Position numbers and translations under genes: made by a program | Shown here: piece by piece, positions 51,985 through 61,337 of the stretch | Layout: each line of letters starts with the position of its first letter | Position numbering within the stretch: position 1 is the first letter of the stretch | The notes under the pieces: model-generated | What the model was told of the DNA's origin: nothing | The model's input: only the letters and a program-made list of their open reading frames with translations | The model's database searches: none | Assembly (NCBI GenBank): GCA_944386545.1 | Contig: CALXBK010000001.1 | Coordinates: forward strand, 102,315-166,314 | Length of the DNA stretch: 64,000 nucleotides | Reading direction: 5' to 3' | Origin: an uncultured Ruminiclostridium sp. | GTDB lineage: Bacteria; Bacillota; Clostridia; Oscillospirales; Ruminococcaceae

Positions 51985-53415
51985 ATGAAGAAAAGAATTA
52001 TTGCCGCAATTCTTTGCGGTGTGATGGCGATTACGGGCATAACCGCCTGCTCGTCACAGGAGAGCACCGACAGCTCCTCGCTTTCTTCTCAGAGCGTTGC
52101 TGTATCCTCTGACGAGGAAACAAGCAAGGAAGAAACCTCCGCAGAGCAAACAAGCAAGGAAGAAACCTCCGCAGAGCAAACAAGCAAGGAAGAAACCTCC
52201 GCAGAGCAAACAAGCAAGGAAGAAACCTCCGCAGAGCAGACAAGCAAGGAAGAAACCTCCGCAGAGCAGACAAGCGAGGAAGAAACCTCTGTACCCGACA
52301 CAGATAAGCCTGTCAGCGGCGATGCACTTGAGTTTGCTCAGAAGCTTATGCCCGGCTGGAATTTAGGAAATCAGCTTGAAGCAAATTTAAATAAAGTTCC
52401 GAGCGAAACCGCATGGGGCAACCCCGTTATCACCGAGGAGCTTATCAAGGCGGTAAAGGCTCAGGGCTTCAAATCAATACGTATTCCCGTTTCATATCTC
52501 TCAAAAATCGGCGACGGTCCCGACTATACGATTGACAGCGCATGGCTTGACAGAGTTGCCGAGGTTGTGGATATGTGCGTGGATAATGGATTGTACGCCG
52601 TTATCAATATCCACGGCGACGGATATTACACCGTTACGGGCGGCTGGCTTTTGTGCGCAGAGCCTGCCGACAAGCAAAAGGAAATAAAGGCAAAGTACGA
52701 AAAGGTGTGGGCACAGATAGCCGAGCGCTTCAAAGGCTATGACGAGCATCTCATCTTCGAGAGTATGAACGAGGTGTCCGACGGAAACTACAACGGTCCT
52801 ACCGAGGAATACTACAACAACATCAACGACTATAATCAGATTTTTGTTGACACGGTAAGAGCGTCCGGCGGCAACAATGCAAGCCGTTATCTGCTCGTTC
52901 CCGGCTGGAATACCGACATAGACAACACGGTTGAGGGTTCGGCATTTAAGCTTCCTAATGACAGTGCGAGCCGCATTATGGTATCGGTACACTACTACAC
53001 GCCCTACGAGTTTTGCATTAAAGAAACCGCAAAGGGTATTTTCCGCTGGGGCAACGGCGTTACCACACAGTCTATAAGAAGAAACAACGAGGATTATGTT
53101 GACGAGGAGTTTGACAAGCTGTATGACAGCTTCATTTCAAAGGGTATTCCCGTTATAATCGGCGAGTACGGCGCAATAGACAAATCCTACAACGATGAGA
53201 GAAGCACCACCTACCGCGCTTATTTTGCAGAGTATGTAAACTGTGCGGCGGCAGATAGGGACATCGTTACAATGTACTGGGATAACGGTCACAACGGAAA
53301 GAACGGCTTCGGTATCTTTGACCGCAGTACATACGAGGTAACTCAGCCCGAAATAATCGCTTCCATCATAAAGGGCTCAAAGGGCGGTTACGAGATAGTC
53401 GCTCCCACTGAATAA
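51985..53415 (+). CDS. GH5 endoglucanase-like lipoprotein
   Basis: 476 residues from ATG 51985; ATG 51949 is also possible. Lipoprotein signal KKRIIAAILCGVMAITGITAC, Ser-rich stretch, a repetitive linker of TSKEETSAEQ units, then a GH5 catalytic domain: MPGWNLGNQLEA, KSIRIPVSYLSKIG, YAVINIHGDGYY, acid/base Glu in IFESMNEVSDG, nucleophile Glu in IIGEYGAIDKS. The start looks like subfamily GH5_4 (beta-glucan or xyloglucan). No dockerin or CBM is attached, so it is cell-bound by lipid. Own promoter with cre-type site. Confidence 0.92.
   Translation: MKKRIIAAILCGVMAITGITACSSQESTDSSSLSSQSVAVSSDEETSKEETSAEQTSKEETSAEQTSKEETSAEQTSKEETSAEQTSKEETSAEQTSEEETSVPDTDKPVSGDALEFAQKLMPGWNLGNQLEANLNKVPSETAWGNPVITEELIKAVKAQGFKSIRIPVSYLSKIGDGPDYTIDSAWLDRVAEVVDMCVDNGLYAVINIHGDGYYTVTGGWLLCAEPADKQKEIKAKYEKVWAQIAERFKGYDEHLIFESMNEVSDGNYNGPTEEYYNNINDYNQIFVDTVRASGGNNASRYLLVPGWNTDIDNTVEGSAFKLPNDSASRIMVSVHYYTPYEFCIKETAKGIFRWGNGVTTQSIRRNNEDYVDEEFDKLYDSFISKGIPVIIGEYGAIDKSYNDERSTTYRAYFAEYVNCAAADRDIVTMYWDNGHNGKNGFGIFDRSTYEVTQPEIIASIIKGSKGGYEIVAPTE
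52120..52299 (+). repeat. Six 30-bp tandem repeats in the GH5 linker
   Basis: Units begin at 52120, 52150, 52180, 52210, 52240 and a diverged one at 52270; the first five are almost identical. Each codes TSKEETSAEQ. In-frame gain or loss of units would change linker length. Confidence 0.92.
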
Positions 53416-53477
53416 CAAAGGCTAAAGGATTATCCCTTTACCGATATAAAGAAAACACAGAAAGGAAGAATAAAAAG

Positions 53478-53699
53478 ATGATTAAAAAGCTTATTTCCAT
53501 GATAACGGCGGCTGTATTTGCGTGTGCCTGCACAGCGGTAGGATTTGCACAGGAGACAGTCGGCGCAAGCAGCGGAACAAACGTTCCCACCGGCGCACCC
53601 CTTGATATGACGACAATCATCATCTGTATTGTTGCTCTTGTCGTACTTGTAGCGATTGGCGTAATCACCTTTATTATGGGAAAAAAGAAGAAGAAGTAA
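53478..53699 (+). CDS. Short exported protein with NVPTG-type anchor
   Basis: 73 residues: signal peptide (KKLISMITAAVFACACTAVGFA, about 1-24), about ten residues of mature chain (QETVGASSGT), NVPTG at about 35-39, a membrane helix (about 44-66) and a GKKKKK tail. This is the order of a sortase sorting signal, and the NVPTG plus tail is shared with the protein at 53847. RBS GAAAGGAAG 62 bp after GH5, so it may be co-transcribed with GH5. Not recognised otherwise; could be a small membrane protein with no sortase role. Confidence 0.7.
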   Translation: MIKKLISMITAAVFACACTAVGFAQETVGASSGTNVPTGAPLDMTTIIICIVALVVLVAIGVITFIMGKKKKK

Positions 53700-53765
53700 A
53701 AAAGTTTCACACGAAAACAATAATTTTTTTATAAATAGCGTGAAATGATTTGTGCAATTTGTCAA

Positions 53766-53794
53766 TTGAAAAAACAGGAAAAGTAATGTATCAT
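53766..53794 (+). promoter_or_regulatory. Promoter of the surface protein gene at 53847
   Basis: TTGAAA 53766-53771, 17-bp spacer, TATCAT 53789-53794. Confidence 0.65.
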
Positions 53795-53846
53795 TTATTG
53801 TAGCTAATAAGCTAAAAACAAATATTTTTTATGGAGGACAAACAAA

Positions 53847-55166
53847 ATGAAGTTTAGAAAAACTTTGGCTTGCGTTGCAGCAGCAGCAGTTGCAGCTTCT
53901 TCTATGGCTGTTACTTCTTTTGCAGAATACGTAATCCCTTCCGAGAGTGGCCAAAACCTTTCGATTGATATGGCTCGCCTTCTTCCCGATGGCGTTGATA
54001 TCAGCGAGGTATACGGTTTAAGAGCTAACTTTACTGATGCGTCTGCGGAGGTTCTTATGAACGGCGCAGGCGGCGGATTTATCTTCAGCACCGCAAGCAA
54101 CAACTGGAATCAGCTCCAGTGGTGCAATGGCTGTACTCCCGGTGAGGATGACGATCCTAACACATGGGCGGACGAGCATAACATTCAGTGGGACCCTGAA
54201 ACAAACAGCATAACAAGAATGGAAACAACTCCTTTCTTCACCGCAGAGGACATCTCCGGTGCTGAGGGCACATACGGTCAGGTTGCATTCTCCAAGTGGT
54301 GGGGCGGCGATCTCGCTTTCGAGTCTTTTGATCTTCTCGATGCTGAGGGCAATGTTCTTACTGCTACTCCCGGAGAAGAAGAAAACCCTTCCGAAGATGG
54401 ATCTGATTCTGAGGTAAATCCCGGCGAGACAACCGAAACTCCTGAGGTAAATCCCGGCGAGACAACCGAAACTCCCGACGAGCCCGAGACTCCCGACGAG
54501 CCTGAGACTCCCGGTGGTCCTGTAAAAGAGGTTAAGAAGGAAGTTACAATTGCTAACGGCGGTAAGACTGTTATCGACAGCGAGCTCGTTCGTACCAATA
54601 TCATCAACAATTGGGCAGGCGATGACGCTTGCGTAATCGCAGACGCTGCTGAATTTGAAGGCGCAAGAACAATCACTGTTTATTTTGAAGTAACCGACTT
54701 CACAGAAGAATTTGACGCTTGGATTTCATTTGCTTCTAACAACTGGGGTGTTAGCTACTGGGGTGAAGGCAATGAAGATAATGCAAAGGCTAACGGCGCT
54801 AACGTGAAGGTTACCGGCAACGGCACTTACGCAGTATCCGTTACTACTGATGAAGCTATCACAGCTATGGACTTCATCGCAGTTTGCACTAACCTCACAG
54901 GTGTAGACGCTGACGAAGACGGCATTGCCGACAACGTTACAATCACAATCACCAAGATTGAGACTAACACAATCGCTGACGTTAACGCTGCAAGCGGTAA
55001 AATCACCACAGGAGATGACGCAACAAGCGATGACGACACCAATGTTGGCGATTCTTCCGGCGAAACAAACGTTCCTACCGGTGTTGCACTTACAGTAGTT
55101 CCTGTTGCATTCGCAGCAGCAGCTCTTGCAACAGCAGGTGTTGTTCTTAAGAAGAAGAGCAAGTAA
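53847..55166 (+). CDS. Surface protein with two CBM-like beta domains and NVPTG anchor
   Basis: 439 residues. Signal peptide (LACVAAAAVAASSMAVTSFA), beta domain 1 (about 27-180, FIFSTASNNWNQLQWCNG), an acidic Pro/Glu/Thr linker with EVNPGETTETP repeats (about 185-225), beta domain 2 (about 230-375, WISFASNNWGVSYWGEGN), Asp/Ser stalk, NVPTG, hydrophobic helix, KKKSK tail. The SNNW motifs in both domains suggest duplication and exposed aromatic residues that could bind polysaccharide. Own promoter. Codons look optimised, so expression may be high. Confidence 0.75.
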   Translation: MKFRKTLACVAAAAVAASSMAVTSFAEYVIPSESGQNLSIDMARLLPDGVDISEVYGLRANFTDASAEVLMNGAGGGFIFSTASNNWNQLQWCNGCTPGEDDDPNTWADEHNIQWDPETNSITRMETTPFFTAEDISGAEGTYGQVAFSKWWGGDLAFESFDLLDAEGNVLTATPGEEENPSEDGSDSEVNPGETTETPEVNPGETTETPDEPETPDEPETPGGPVKEVKKEVTIANGGKTVIDSELVRTNIINNWAGDDACVIADAAEFEGARTITVYFEVTDFTEEFDAWISFASNNWGVSYWGEGNEDNAKANGANVKVTGNGTYAVSVTTDEAITAMDFIAVCTNLTGVDADEDGIADNVTITITKIETNTIADVNAASGKITTGDDATSDDDTNVGDSSGETNVPTGVALTVVPVAFAAAALATAGVVLKKKSK

Positions 55167-55200
55167 TTTGAGATTACTTAAATCTTAACTTAAAACTTAT

Positions 55201-55232
55201 AAGAGCTTCCCGCATGGGAGGCTCTTTCGTTT
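55201..55232 (+). terminator. Terminator after the surface protein gene
   Basis: AAGAGCTTCCC (55201-55211) pairs with GGGAGGCTCTT with one wobble/mismatch, then TTCGTTTT. Confidence 0.75.
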
Positions 55233-55254
55233 TGGAAGATAGTTTAACTTTAGC

Positions 55255-55336
55255 GCAGTGAAGTAAGCTTAAAGGCGGGAGGTAACTGCGGCGAAGCTGT
55301 CAATCCGCTTGATTACCCGAAGTCCTTTTAGGTAAT
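55255..55336. other. Structured intergenic segment of unknown nature
   Basis: Nested pairings GCAGT/ACTGC (55255 and 55285), GCGG/CCGC, and ATTACC/GGTAAT (55312 and 55330) in a GC-richer island inside AT-rich DNA. It shares short words (AGCTTCGC, CCCGCCT on the minus strand) with the multi-hairpin repeats but is not a clear copy. The rest of 55340-55460 shows nothing. Confidence 0.35.
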
Positions 55337-55461
55337 ATGACTAAAAATATACAACCTATTTTTTATACCGACCGCATAATTAACAAAATTAGCAATATTA
55401 TTTTGACAAAAGGGCTAAAATAAGCCTGTTCAACCCTTTAAAATCCGCAAAAATCAGCTAT

Positions 55462-55486
55462 ATTTTGTGTAAAATGCACACAAAAT
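55462..55486. promoter_or_regulatory. Inverted repeat before the MsmK-type ATPase gene
   Basis: ATTTTGTGT (55462-55470) and ACACAAAAT (55478-55486), 7 bp apart: a 9-bp perfect palindrome, suggestive of an operator. The core resembles the TTGTGTAAA sites at 37618 and 45362. Confidence 0.45.
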
Positions 55487-55635
55487 AAGCCTTGTGAGGG
55501 TGCGTTTTATATGTGTTAGTAATTTTGCATAACGAGCGAATAAAATCTTTGGGTAATTAGGTACTTTTATTTTCTGCTCAATTTTGTTAAAATATTAGCG
55601 TAAGGTTATTCTGCACTAAAGAGGAGGTCACATAA

Positions 55636-56778
55636 ATGGCAAGTTTATCTTTAAGGGGTATCTACAAGCGTTACCCCGGCGGCGTAGTAGCCGTATCCGA
55701 CTTTACCATGAACATTAAGGACAAGGAATTTATCATTCTCGTTGGTCCTTCCGGTTGCGGTAAGTCAACAACTCTGAGAATGATTGCAGGTCTTGAAGAA
55801 ATCTCCGAAGGTGAGCTTTTCATCGGCGACAGACTTGTAAACGATGTAGCTCCCAAGGACCGTGATATTGCGATGGTTTTCCAGAACTACGCTCTTTATC
55901 CCCACATGACCGTATTTGAGAACATGGCGTTCGGCTTGAAGCTCAGAAAGACACCCAAGGATGAGATCAAGAAGCTTGTTGAAGAGGCTGCTAAAATTCT
56001 CGACATTGCACATCTTCTTGACAGAAAGCCCAAGGCGTTATCCGGTGGTCAAAGACAGCGTGTAGCTTTAGGTAGAGCTATCGTTCGTGATCCTCAGGTA
56101 TTCTTGCTTGACGAGCCTTTGTCAAACCTTGACGCTAAGCTCCGTGCTCAGATGAGAACCGAGCTTTCCAAGCTCCACAAGAAGTTAGGTACAACATTCA
56201 TCTACGTAACCCACGACCAGATCGAGGCTATGACGATGGGTGACAGAATCGTTGTTATGAAAGACGGTTATATTCAGCAGATAGATTCTCCTATCAACCT
56301 TTACGAGAATCCTATCAACAAGTTCGTTGCAGGCTTCATGGGTTCTCCCCAGATGAACTTCATCGACGCTAAGCTCATTATGCTCAACGACAAGTACACC
56401 GTTGAATTTGGCTCTGAAGATACCAAGACCACAAGAGGCAGAAAGTTCTATGTTGAGCTTCCCACAGCTAAGGCTGATACAGACGCTCTCAAATATTACC
56501 TCGACAAGGAAGTTATCCTCGGTATCCGTCCCGAAAACATTCACGATGAGGAAATGTTCCTCTCTAATGCTAAGACAGGTATCATCGAGGCTACCGTTGA
56601 CGTAACCGAAATGATGGGTGCTGAATCTTATCTGTACCTCACCTGCGAGGGTATTCCGCTTACTGCAAGAGTATCTCCCAGATGTACAGCTCGTCCTCAG
56701 GACGTTATCAAGCTCGCTCTTGATCCCAACAAGATTCACCTGTTCGATCCTAACGACGAACACTCAATCCTTGCTTAA
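55636..56778 (+). CDS. MsmK/UgpC-type sugar ABC transporter ATPase
   Basis: 380 residues. ABC domain with Walker [22 protein letters not shown]-loop [12 protein letters not shown], signature [14 protein letters not shown], Walker [18 protein letters not shown]-loop THDQ, and a C-terminal TOBE/regulatory region (about 240-380). No permease or binding protein adjoins, so it probably energises several sugar importers, as MsmK does. Strong RBS AAGAGGAGGTC and biased codons suggest high expression. Possible TAAAAT -10 near 55593. Confidence 0.92.
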   Translation: MASLSLRGIYKRYPGGVVAVSDFTMNIKDKEFIILVGPSGCGKSTTLRMIAGLEEISEGELFIGDRLVNDVAPKDRDIAMVFQNYALYPHMTVFENMAFGLKLRKTPKDEIKKLVEEAAKILDIAHLLDRKPKALSGGQRQRVALGRAIVRDPQVFLLDEPLSNLDAKLRAQMRTELSKLHKKLGTTFIYVTHDQIEAMTMGDRIVVMKDGYIQQIDSPINLYENPINKFVAGFMGSPQMNFIDAKLIMLNDKYTVEFGSEDTKTTRGRKFYVELPTAKADTDALKYYLDKEVILGIRPENIHDEEMFLSNAKTGIIEATVDVTEMMGAESYLYLTCEGIPLTARVSPRCTARPQDVIKLALDPNKIHLFDPNDEHSILA

Positions 56779-56790
56779 TCGAATTATTGA

Positions 56791-56818
56791 CACCCCCGAT
56801 TTCGGGGGTGTTTTTGTT
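56791..56818 (+). terminator. Terminator after the MsmK-type gene
   Basis: CACCCCCGA (56791-56799) pairs with TCGGGGGTG (56802-56810), then TTTTTGTTTT. Confidence 0.9.
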
Positions 56819-56829
56819 TTGGCGGCTGC

Positions 56830-56877
56830 CGCCGCTGACTATTCGCAGTACGGCGTGTCGCCGCTGACTATTCGCAG
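56830..56877. repeat. 19-bp direct repeat
   Basis: CGCCGCTGACTATTCGCAG occurs at 56830-56848 and 56859-56877. Followed at about 56990-57035 by two tight hairpins (GGGGC/GCCCC and CTCCCC/GGGGAG). The stretch 56880-57080 has no gene I can support and looks like remnant DNA. Confidence 0.7.
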
Positions 56878-57080
56878 GCGCACAAATGTTCGGTTTATAT
56901 TTATACATAGCGAGCGCCTGCTTTGTGAAAAGCATTTCTTATTTTAAGAACAAAAGCCTTCGCTTTTTCTTTCAAAAGGCAAGCGTGGTTTGGGGCAACG
57001 CCCCAAAGCAAAAACTCCCCGATATGGGGAGCTATTATAACGGCAAAAATAACAGCTTGTCACGATAATTAAAGTCAACC

Positions 57081-57110
57081 GAAAAAATGCGCCGGATTTC
57101 TCCGACGCAC
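57081..57110 (-). terminator. Terminator after ilvC
   Basis: TGCGCCGGA (57088-57096) pairs with TCCGACGCA (57101-57109), one internal mismatch, with T-run on the minus strand (AAAAAA at 57082-57087). Confidence 0.8.
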
Positions 57111-57127
57111 TTAATCGTTAAATTTAC

Positions 57128-58189
<1,062 letters not shown>

Positions 58190-58209
58190 CTATTAAAGCC
58201 GAGCCTTCC

Positions 58210-58698
58210 TTATTTCATGGAAGCTCCGCCTTTTTGCATTGCTATCGAGCCTGTACGCACCGTTTCCTTAATTCCGTAAGGGCGCAGAAGCTCCTCAAAG
58301 GTTTTTATGCGGGAAACGGAGTCTGAAAGCTCCAGCGTCATTGTGTTTACCGAAATGTCGGAAATCTTCGCCTTTGCTATCTCGGCAATCGAGATAAGCT
58401 CCGCCCTCTGAGAGGGCAGGCAGGACACCTTTATAAGAACAAGCTCCCGTGATAAAAGCTCCTCTGTCGGCAGATGGCGCACCTTGATAACGTCAATGAG
58501 CTTGTTGAGCTGCTTTTCAATCTGCTCTAAGGTGTAAGCCGTGCCGTCCGCTATTATGGTAATGCGGGAAACTTTCTCGTCCTCGGTAACGCCCACCGCA
58601 AGGCTGTCTATGTTAAAGCCGCGCCTTGCAAAAAGCCCCGCTACCCTTGCGAGTACGCCCGCATGGTTTTCAACCAGTATCGAAATTGTATGCTTCAT
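58210..58698 (-). CDS. ilvN: Acetolactate synthase small regulatory subunit
   Basis: 162 residues with an ACT domain at the N-terminus (HTISILVENHAGVLARVAGLFARRGFNIDSLAVG) and the second ALS_ss domain (LVLIKV...RAELISIAEIAKAKISDIS). Gives valine feedback control of IlvB. 17 bp after ilvB. Called ilvH in other nomenclature. Confidence 0.95.
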   Translation of the reverse strand: MKHTISILVENHAGVLARVAGLFARRGFNIDSLAVGVTEDEKVSRITIIADGTAYTLEQIEKQLNKLIDVIKVRHLPTEELLSRELVLIKVSCLPSQRAELISIAEIAKAKISDISVNTMTLELSDSVSRIKTFEELLRPYGIKETVRTGSIAMQKGGASMK

Positions 58699-58715
58699 CT
58701 ATTTCGTTCCTCTTG

Positions 58716-60344
58716 TCACAGTATCGTCTTTTCGTCCTCCGCAACCCGTGCTTCAAGCAGGTAACAGCCCTTTGCGCCGAGCATTTCGTCGATTGCGCCG
58801 TCGGCGTCCTTTATGTCGGTTACTCTTTTTGCGGGTATGCCGTAGCTCTCGGCGAGCTTAATAAAGTCGGGACTTCCGTCCAGAAACACGGCGGTAAGGC
58901 GGTTGCCGTATGCGTTTGTCTGCACCTCACGCACCATTCCGAGACGGTTGTTTGACATGACGATAATCTTTACGGGTATATCATGCTGTATCATTGTGGC
59001 AAGCTCCATAAACTGCATTTGAAAGCTTCCGTCGCCGCAGATTGCGATAACCTCACTCATGGGTGACGCCGCCTTTGCGCCCAGCGCCGCAGGAACTGAA
59101 TAACCCATTGTTCCCATGCCGCCCGAGGTGATAAGCCTGCCGCTTTTAAGCTCGATATTGTTGCAGGTCCATATCTGATTTTGTCCCACGTCCGCGCTGA
59201 TAATTACATCGGAGGGGAGCTTTTTTGCAAGTCTTTTTATAAATTCCTTGGGATTTACAAAGCCGTCCTTGGCAGCAGCTTTAGGCTCGGACTGGTTTTT
59301 AACGGTGTTAAGCTCCTGCCTCCAGTCATAGTGGTCGTAATTTTCCGCCTGCTCGATAAGCTGTTGGAGAATGTATCTCACGTCGCCTACAACGGGAATG
59401 GTTGCGGCGAGATTTTTTCCTATCTCCGCAGGATCGACGTCAATGTGTATTACTGTTATGCCGTCAAGGCGGTTTATTGCGGTGACTGCCCTGTCGCCCA
59501 CCCTTGCGCCCAGCAGGATAAGCAAATCGCAATGATTTATGGCGTAGTTTGCACATTTTACGCCGTGCATACCTATCATGCCGTAGTAAAGGGGGTTGTC
59601 CGCAGGAACGCTGCTAAGGCCCATCATGGTATTTACAACAGGAATATCCGCAAGCTGCATAAACTGCTGTAAAAGCTTTTCTGCACCCGCCGTGAAAATT
59701 CCTCCGCCTGCGCAGATAAGAGGCTTTTTGCTGTTCCTTATTGCCGCTATCGCCCTTTTTATCTGGAGCTTGTTGCCCTGCACGCTCGGCTTGTAGGAGC
59801 GTATATCCACCGTTTCGGGATATTCAAAGTCTATCTCCGCCTTTTGTACGTCAAAGGGCATATCTATAAGCACAGGTCCGGGTCTGCCTGTACCTGCAAT
59901 GTAAAATGCGTTCTTGAAGATAACCGGCACCTCGGCGGGATTTTTTACAAGATAGCTGTGCTTTACAAACGGCTCTGCCGCACCTGTTATATCCGCCTCC
60001 TGGAATACGTCCCTGCCTATCTGCTCGCTGCTGACCTGTCCCGTTATTACTACCATCGGAATACTGTCCATGTAGGCTGTCGCTATCGCCGTAATTATAT
60101 TTGTCGCACCGGGGCCTGAGGTCGCTATCGCTACTGCGGGCTTTCTTGTCATTCTTGCATAGCCGCTTGCCGCATGGCCGCCGTTCGCCTCGTGGCGCAC
60201 AAGTATATGCCTTATATCTGAATTTATAAGCTCATCGTAAAAAGGACATATCGCCGCACCCGGATAACCGAACACGGTTTTGACGCCCTCTGCCGTAAGA
60301 GCCTTTACCATTGCTTTTGCTACCGTCATTCTTTCGGACGCCAT
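58716..60344 (-). CDS. ilvB: Acetolactate synthase catalytic subunit (IlvB)
   Basis: 542 residues from ATG 60344 (AGGAG 11 bases before; GTG 60356 overlaps that site). ThDP enzyme: KTVFGYPGAAICPFYDEL, catalytic Glu in LVRHEANGGHAASGYAR, SGPGATN, FAD domain in the middle, ThDP-binding GDGSFQMQFMELATMIQ...IVMSNNRLGMVREVQ. Condenses two pyruvates, or pyruvate and 2-oxobutyrate. First gene of the operon. The leader holds a nested hairpin but no leader peptide or T-box is seen. Confidence 0.96.
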   Translation of the reverse strand: MASERMTVAKAMVKALTAEGVKTVFGYPGAAICPFYDELINSDIRHILVRHEANGGHAASGYARMTRKPAVAIATSGPGATNIITAIATAYMDSIPMVVITGQVSSEQIGRDVFQEADITGAAEPFVKHSYLVKNPAEVPVIFKNAFYIAGTGRPGPVLIDMPFDVQKAEIDFEYPETVDIRSYKPSVQGNKLQIKRAIAAIRNSKKPLICAGGGIFTAGAEKLLQQFMQLADIPVVNTMMGLSSVPADNPLYYGMIGMHGVKCANYAINHCDLLILLGARVGDRAVTAINRLDGITVIHIDVDPAEIGKNLAATIPVVGDVRYILQQLIEQAENYDHYDWRQELNTVKNQSEPKAAAKDGFVNPKEFIKRLAKKLPSDVIISADVGQNQIWTCNNIELKSGRLITSGGMGTMGYSVPAALGAKAASPMSEVIAICGDGSFQMQFMELATMIQHDIPVKIIVMSNNRLGMVREVQTNAYGNRLTAVFLDGSPDFIKLAESYGIPAKRVTDIKDADGAIDEMLGAKGCYLLEARVAEDEKTIL

Positions 60345-60426
60345 TGTCTTTATCACTCCTCAAACGGTTTTTTCGGCGTTTGCCGCTTAACCGTCATTAT
60401 TTATGGTATTTTAACGCTTACAGATA

Positions 60427-60455
60427 ATTATACCCTGTTTAATGCCAAAAGTCAA
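60427..60455 (-). promoter_or_regulatory. Promoter of ilvBNC
   Basis: Minus strand TTGACT (60455-60450), 17-bp spacer, TATAAT (60432-60427). A weak cre-like word TGTAAGCGTTAAAA lies at 60422-60409. The IS element begins 15 bp upstream of the -35, leaving the promoter intact. Confidence 0.8.
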
Positions 60456-60492
60456 TAGCGCAATATTTAAAGGTGTGGACACAAAGCGCATA

Positions 60493-61047
60493 TTATAAGA
60501 AGTCAAGAATAGAAAAAGGCAATTCACGAGATTTTTTGTCTTTATTTTGCCGATATTTTGCTTTTGCAATACCAAATGCATTGTACGCCATAACAAAAAC
60601 TTCAAGAACAGCTTTTAAAGTTTCAATGCTGCGTGGGAAACAACGGCTTCTTCTGCGCAAGATAGGAATATAATGACGTAAATCTGCATTTATCCCCTCT
60701 ACCGTAAATGTATTGCTCTTATCGCGAACATTTCGTATATATTTTCCGGGATATACAACATCAACATAACCCCACCATCCGTCTGTGCAATAAGCTTCTG
60801 ATGGCGGAGCGTTATCTACAATATTCTGAATTCTTGCAGGAGATTTATCAAATGCTGCATCAAAACCTACAATCTGACGTGGTAAACGGCTTACCATCGT
60901 CATAACATAAGTGTTTTCTCTTGTTTCTGTTTTAGCTTTTTTTCCTGTGAACCAATACAGCTCATCTAATTCTAAAATTTGGTAATTGCTTTGTAGTTCA
61001 TTTGTTTTTTTTAATCCAATTATACACGTTTGCCTTGCTAAATCCAA
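60493..61047 (-). CDS. IS1-family transposase, catalytic part (orfB)
   Basis: 184-residue frame carrying the DDE-type catalytic domain: ILELDELYWF (first Asp), YCTDGWWGYVDVV (second Asp) and VEGINADLRHYIPILRRRSRCFPRS (Glu/Arg region of IS1). It has no convincing start of its own (no RBS) and lies in the +1 frame relative to orfA, joined at an A8 run (about 61004-61011). The fused product would be about 260 residues. Confidence 0.82.
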   Translation of the reverse strand: MDLARQTCIIGLKKTNELQSNYQILELDELYWFTGKKAKTETRENTYVMTMVSRLPRQIVGFDAAFDKSPARIQNIVDNAPPSEAYCTDGWWGYVDVVYPGKYIRNVRDKSNTFTVEGINADLRHYIPILRRRSRCFPRSIETLKAVLEVFVMAYNAFGIAKAKYRQNKDKKSRELPFSILDFL

Positions 61048-61276
61048 ATATTTTTCCTACTCCTCGTCCACTTGTTCCTGAATAGTAGGTTTTTATTGCA
61101 AGTTCTTTAATTTCTTCGGAATACTCTCGTGTTTTCGGGTTGAGCGTGTAGTATTTTTTGCATTCTGTGCAAAAGCACCTCTGTGTTCCCGAACGATTTT
61201 TTCCACAATTTCTTTGTTTTTCCACTATTGCGCATATCGGACATTTTCGTCCTGCGATTTCTTTTGCTTTTCTCAT
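60998..61276 (-). CDS. IS1-family transposase, DNA-binding part (orfA)
   Basis: 92 residues: zinc finger (CPIC...C...CTEC, about 13-44) and helix-turn-helix (SGRGVGKIFGFSKANVYNWIKK), as in InsA. Ends WIKKNK at the A8 run. Loss of one A in the transcript or DNA would join it directly to orfB. Confidence 0.82.
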   Translation of the reverse strand: MRKAKEIAGRKCPICAIVEKQRNCGKNRSGTQRCFCTECKKYYTLNPKTREYSEEIKELAIKTYYSGTSGRGVGKIFGFSKANVYNWIKKNK

Positions 61277-61337
61277 ATTTTTATTGTATCATACTCCGCT
61301 ACATTTGTCCACACCTACACCTGTAAGGAAAAAAGTG

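Larger units (their letters stand above)
60471..61316 (-). mobile_element. IS1-family insertion sequence
   Basis: 846 bp bounded by 11-bp terminal inverted repeats AGGTGTGGACA (60471-60481) and TGTCCACACCT (61306-61316). Holds two overlapping minus-strand ORFs of IS1 type. No target duplication is apparent (left flank ATATTTAA, right flank ACACCTGT), so the ends may have changed or recombined. It sits between the promoters of ilvB and the GGDEF gene without breaking either. Confidence 0.85.

Noticed and set aside
52120..52299. Regular 30-bp repeats as a CRISPR array
   Set aside because: No spacers; the units are contiguous, in frame and code a decapeptide linker.
60345..60470. Attenuator leader peptide or T-box before ilvB
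   Set aside because: No branched-chain-rich short frame and no T-box sequence; only a nested hairpin.
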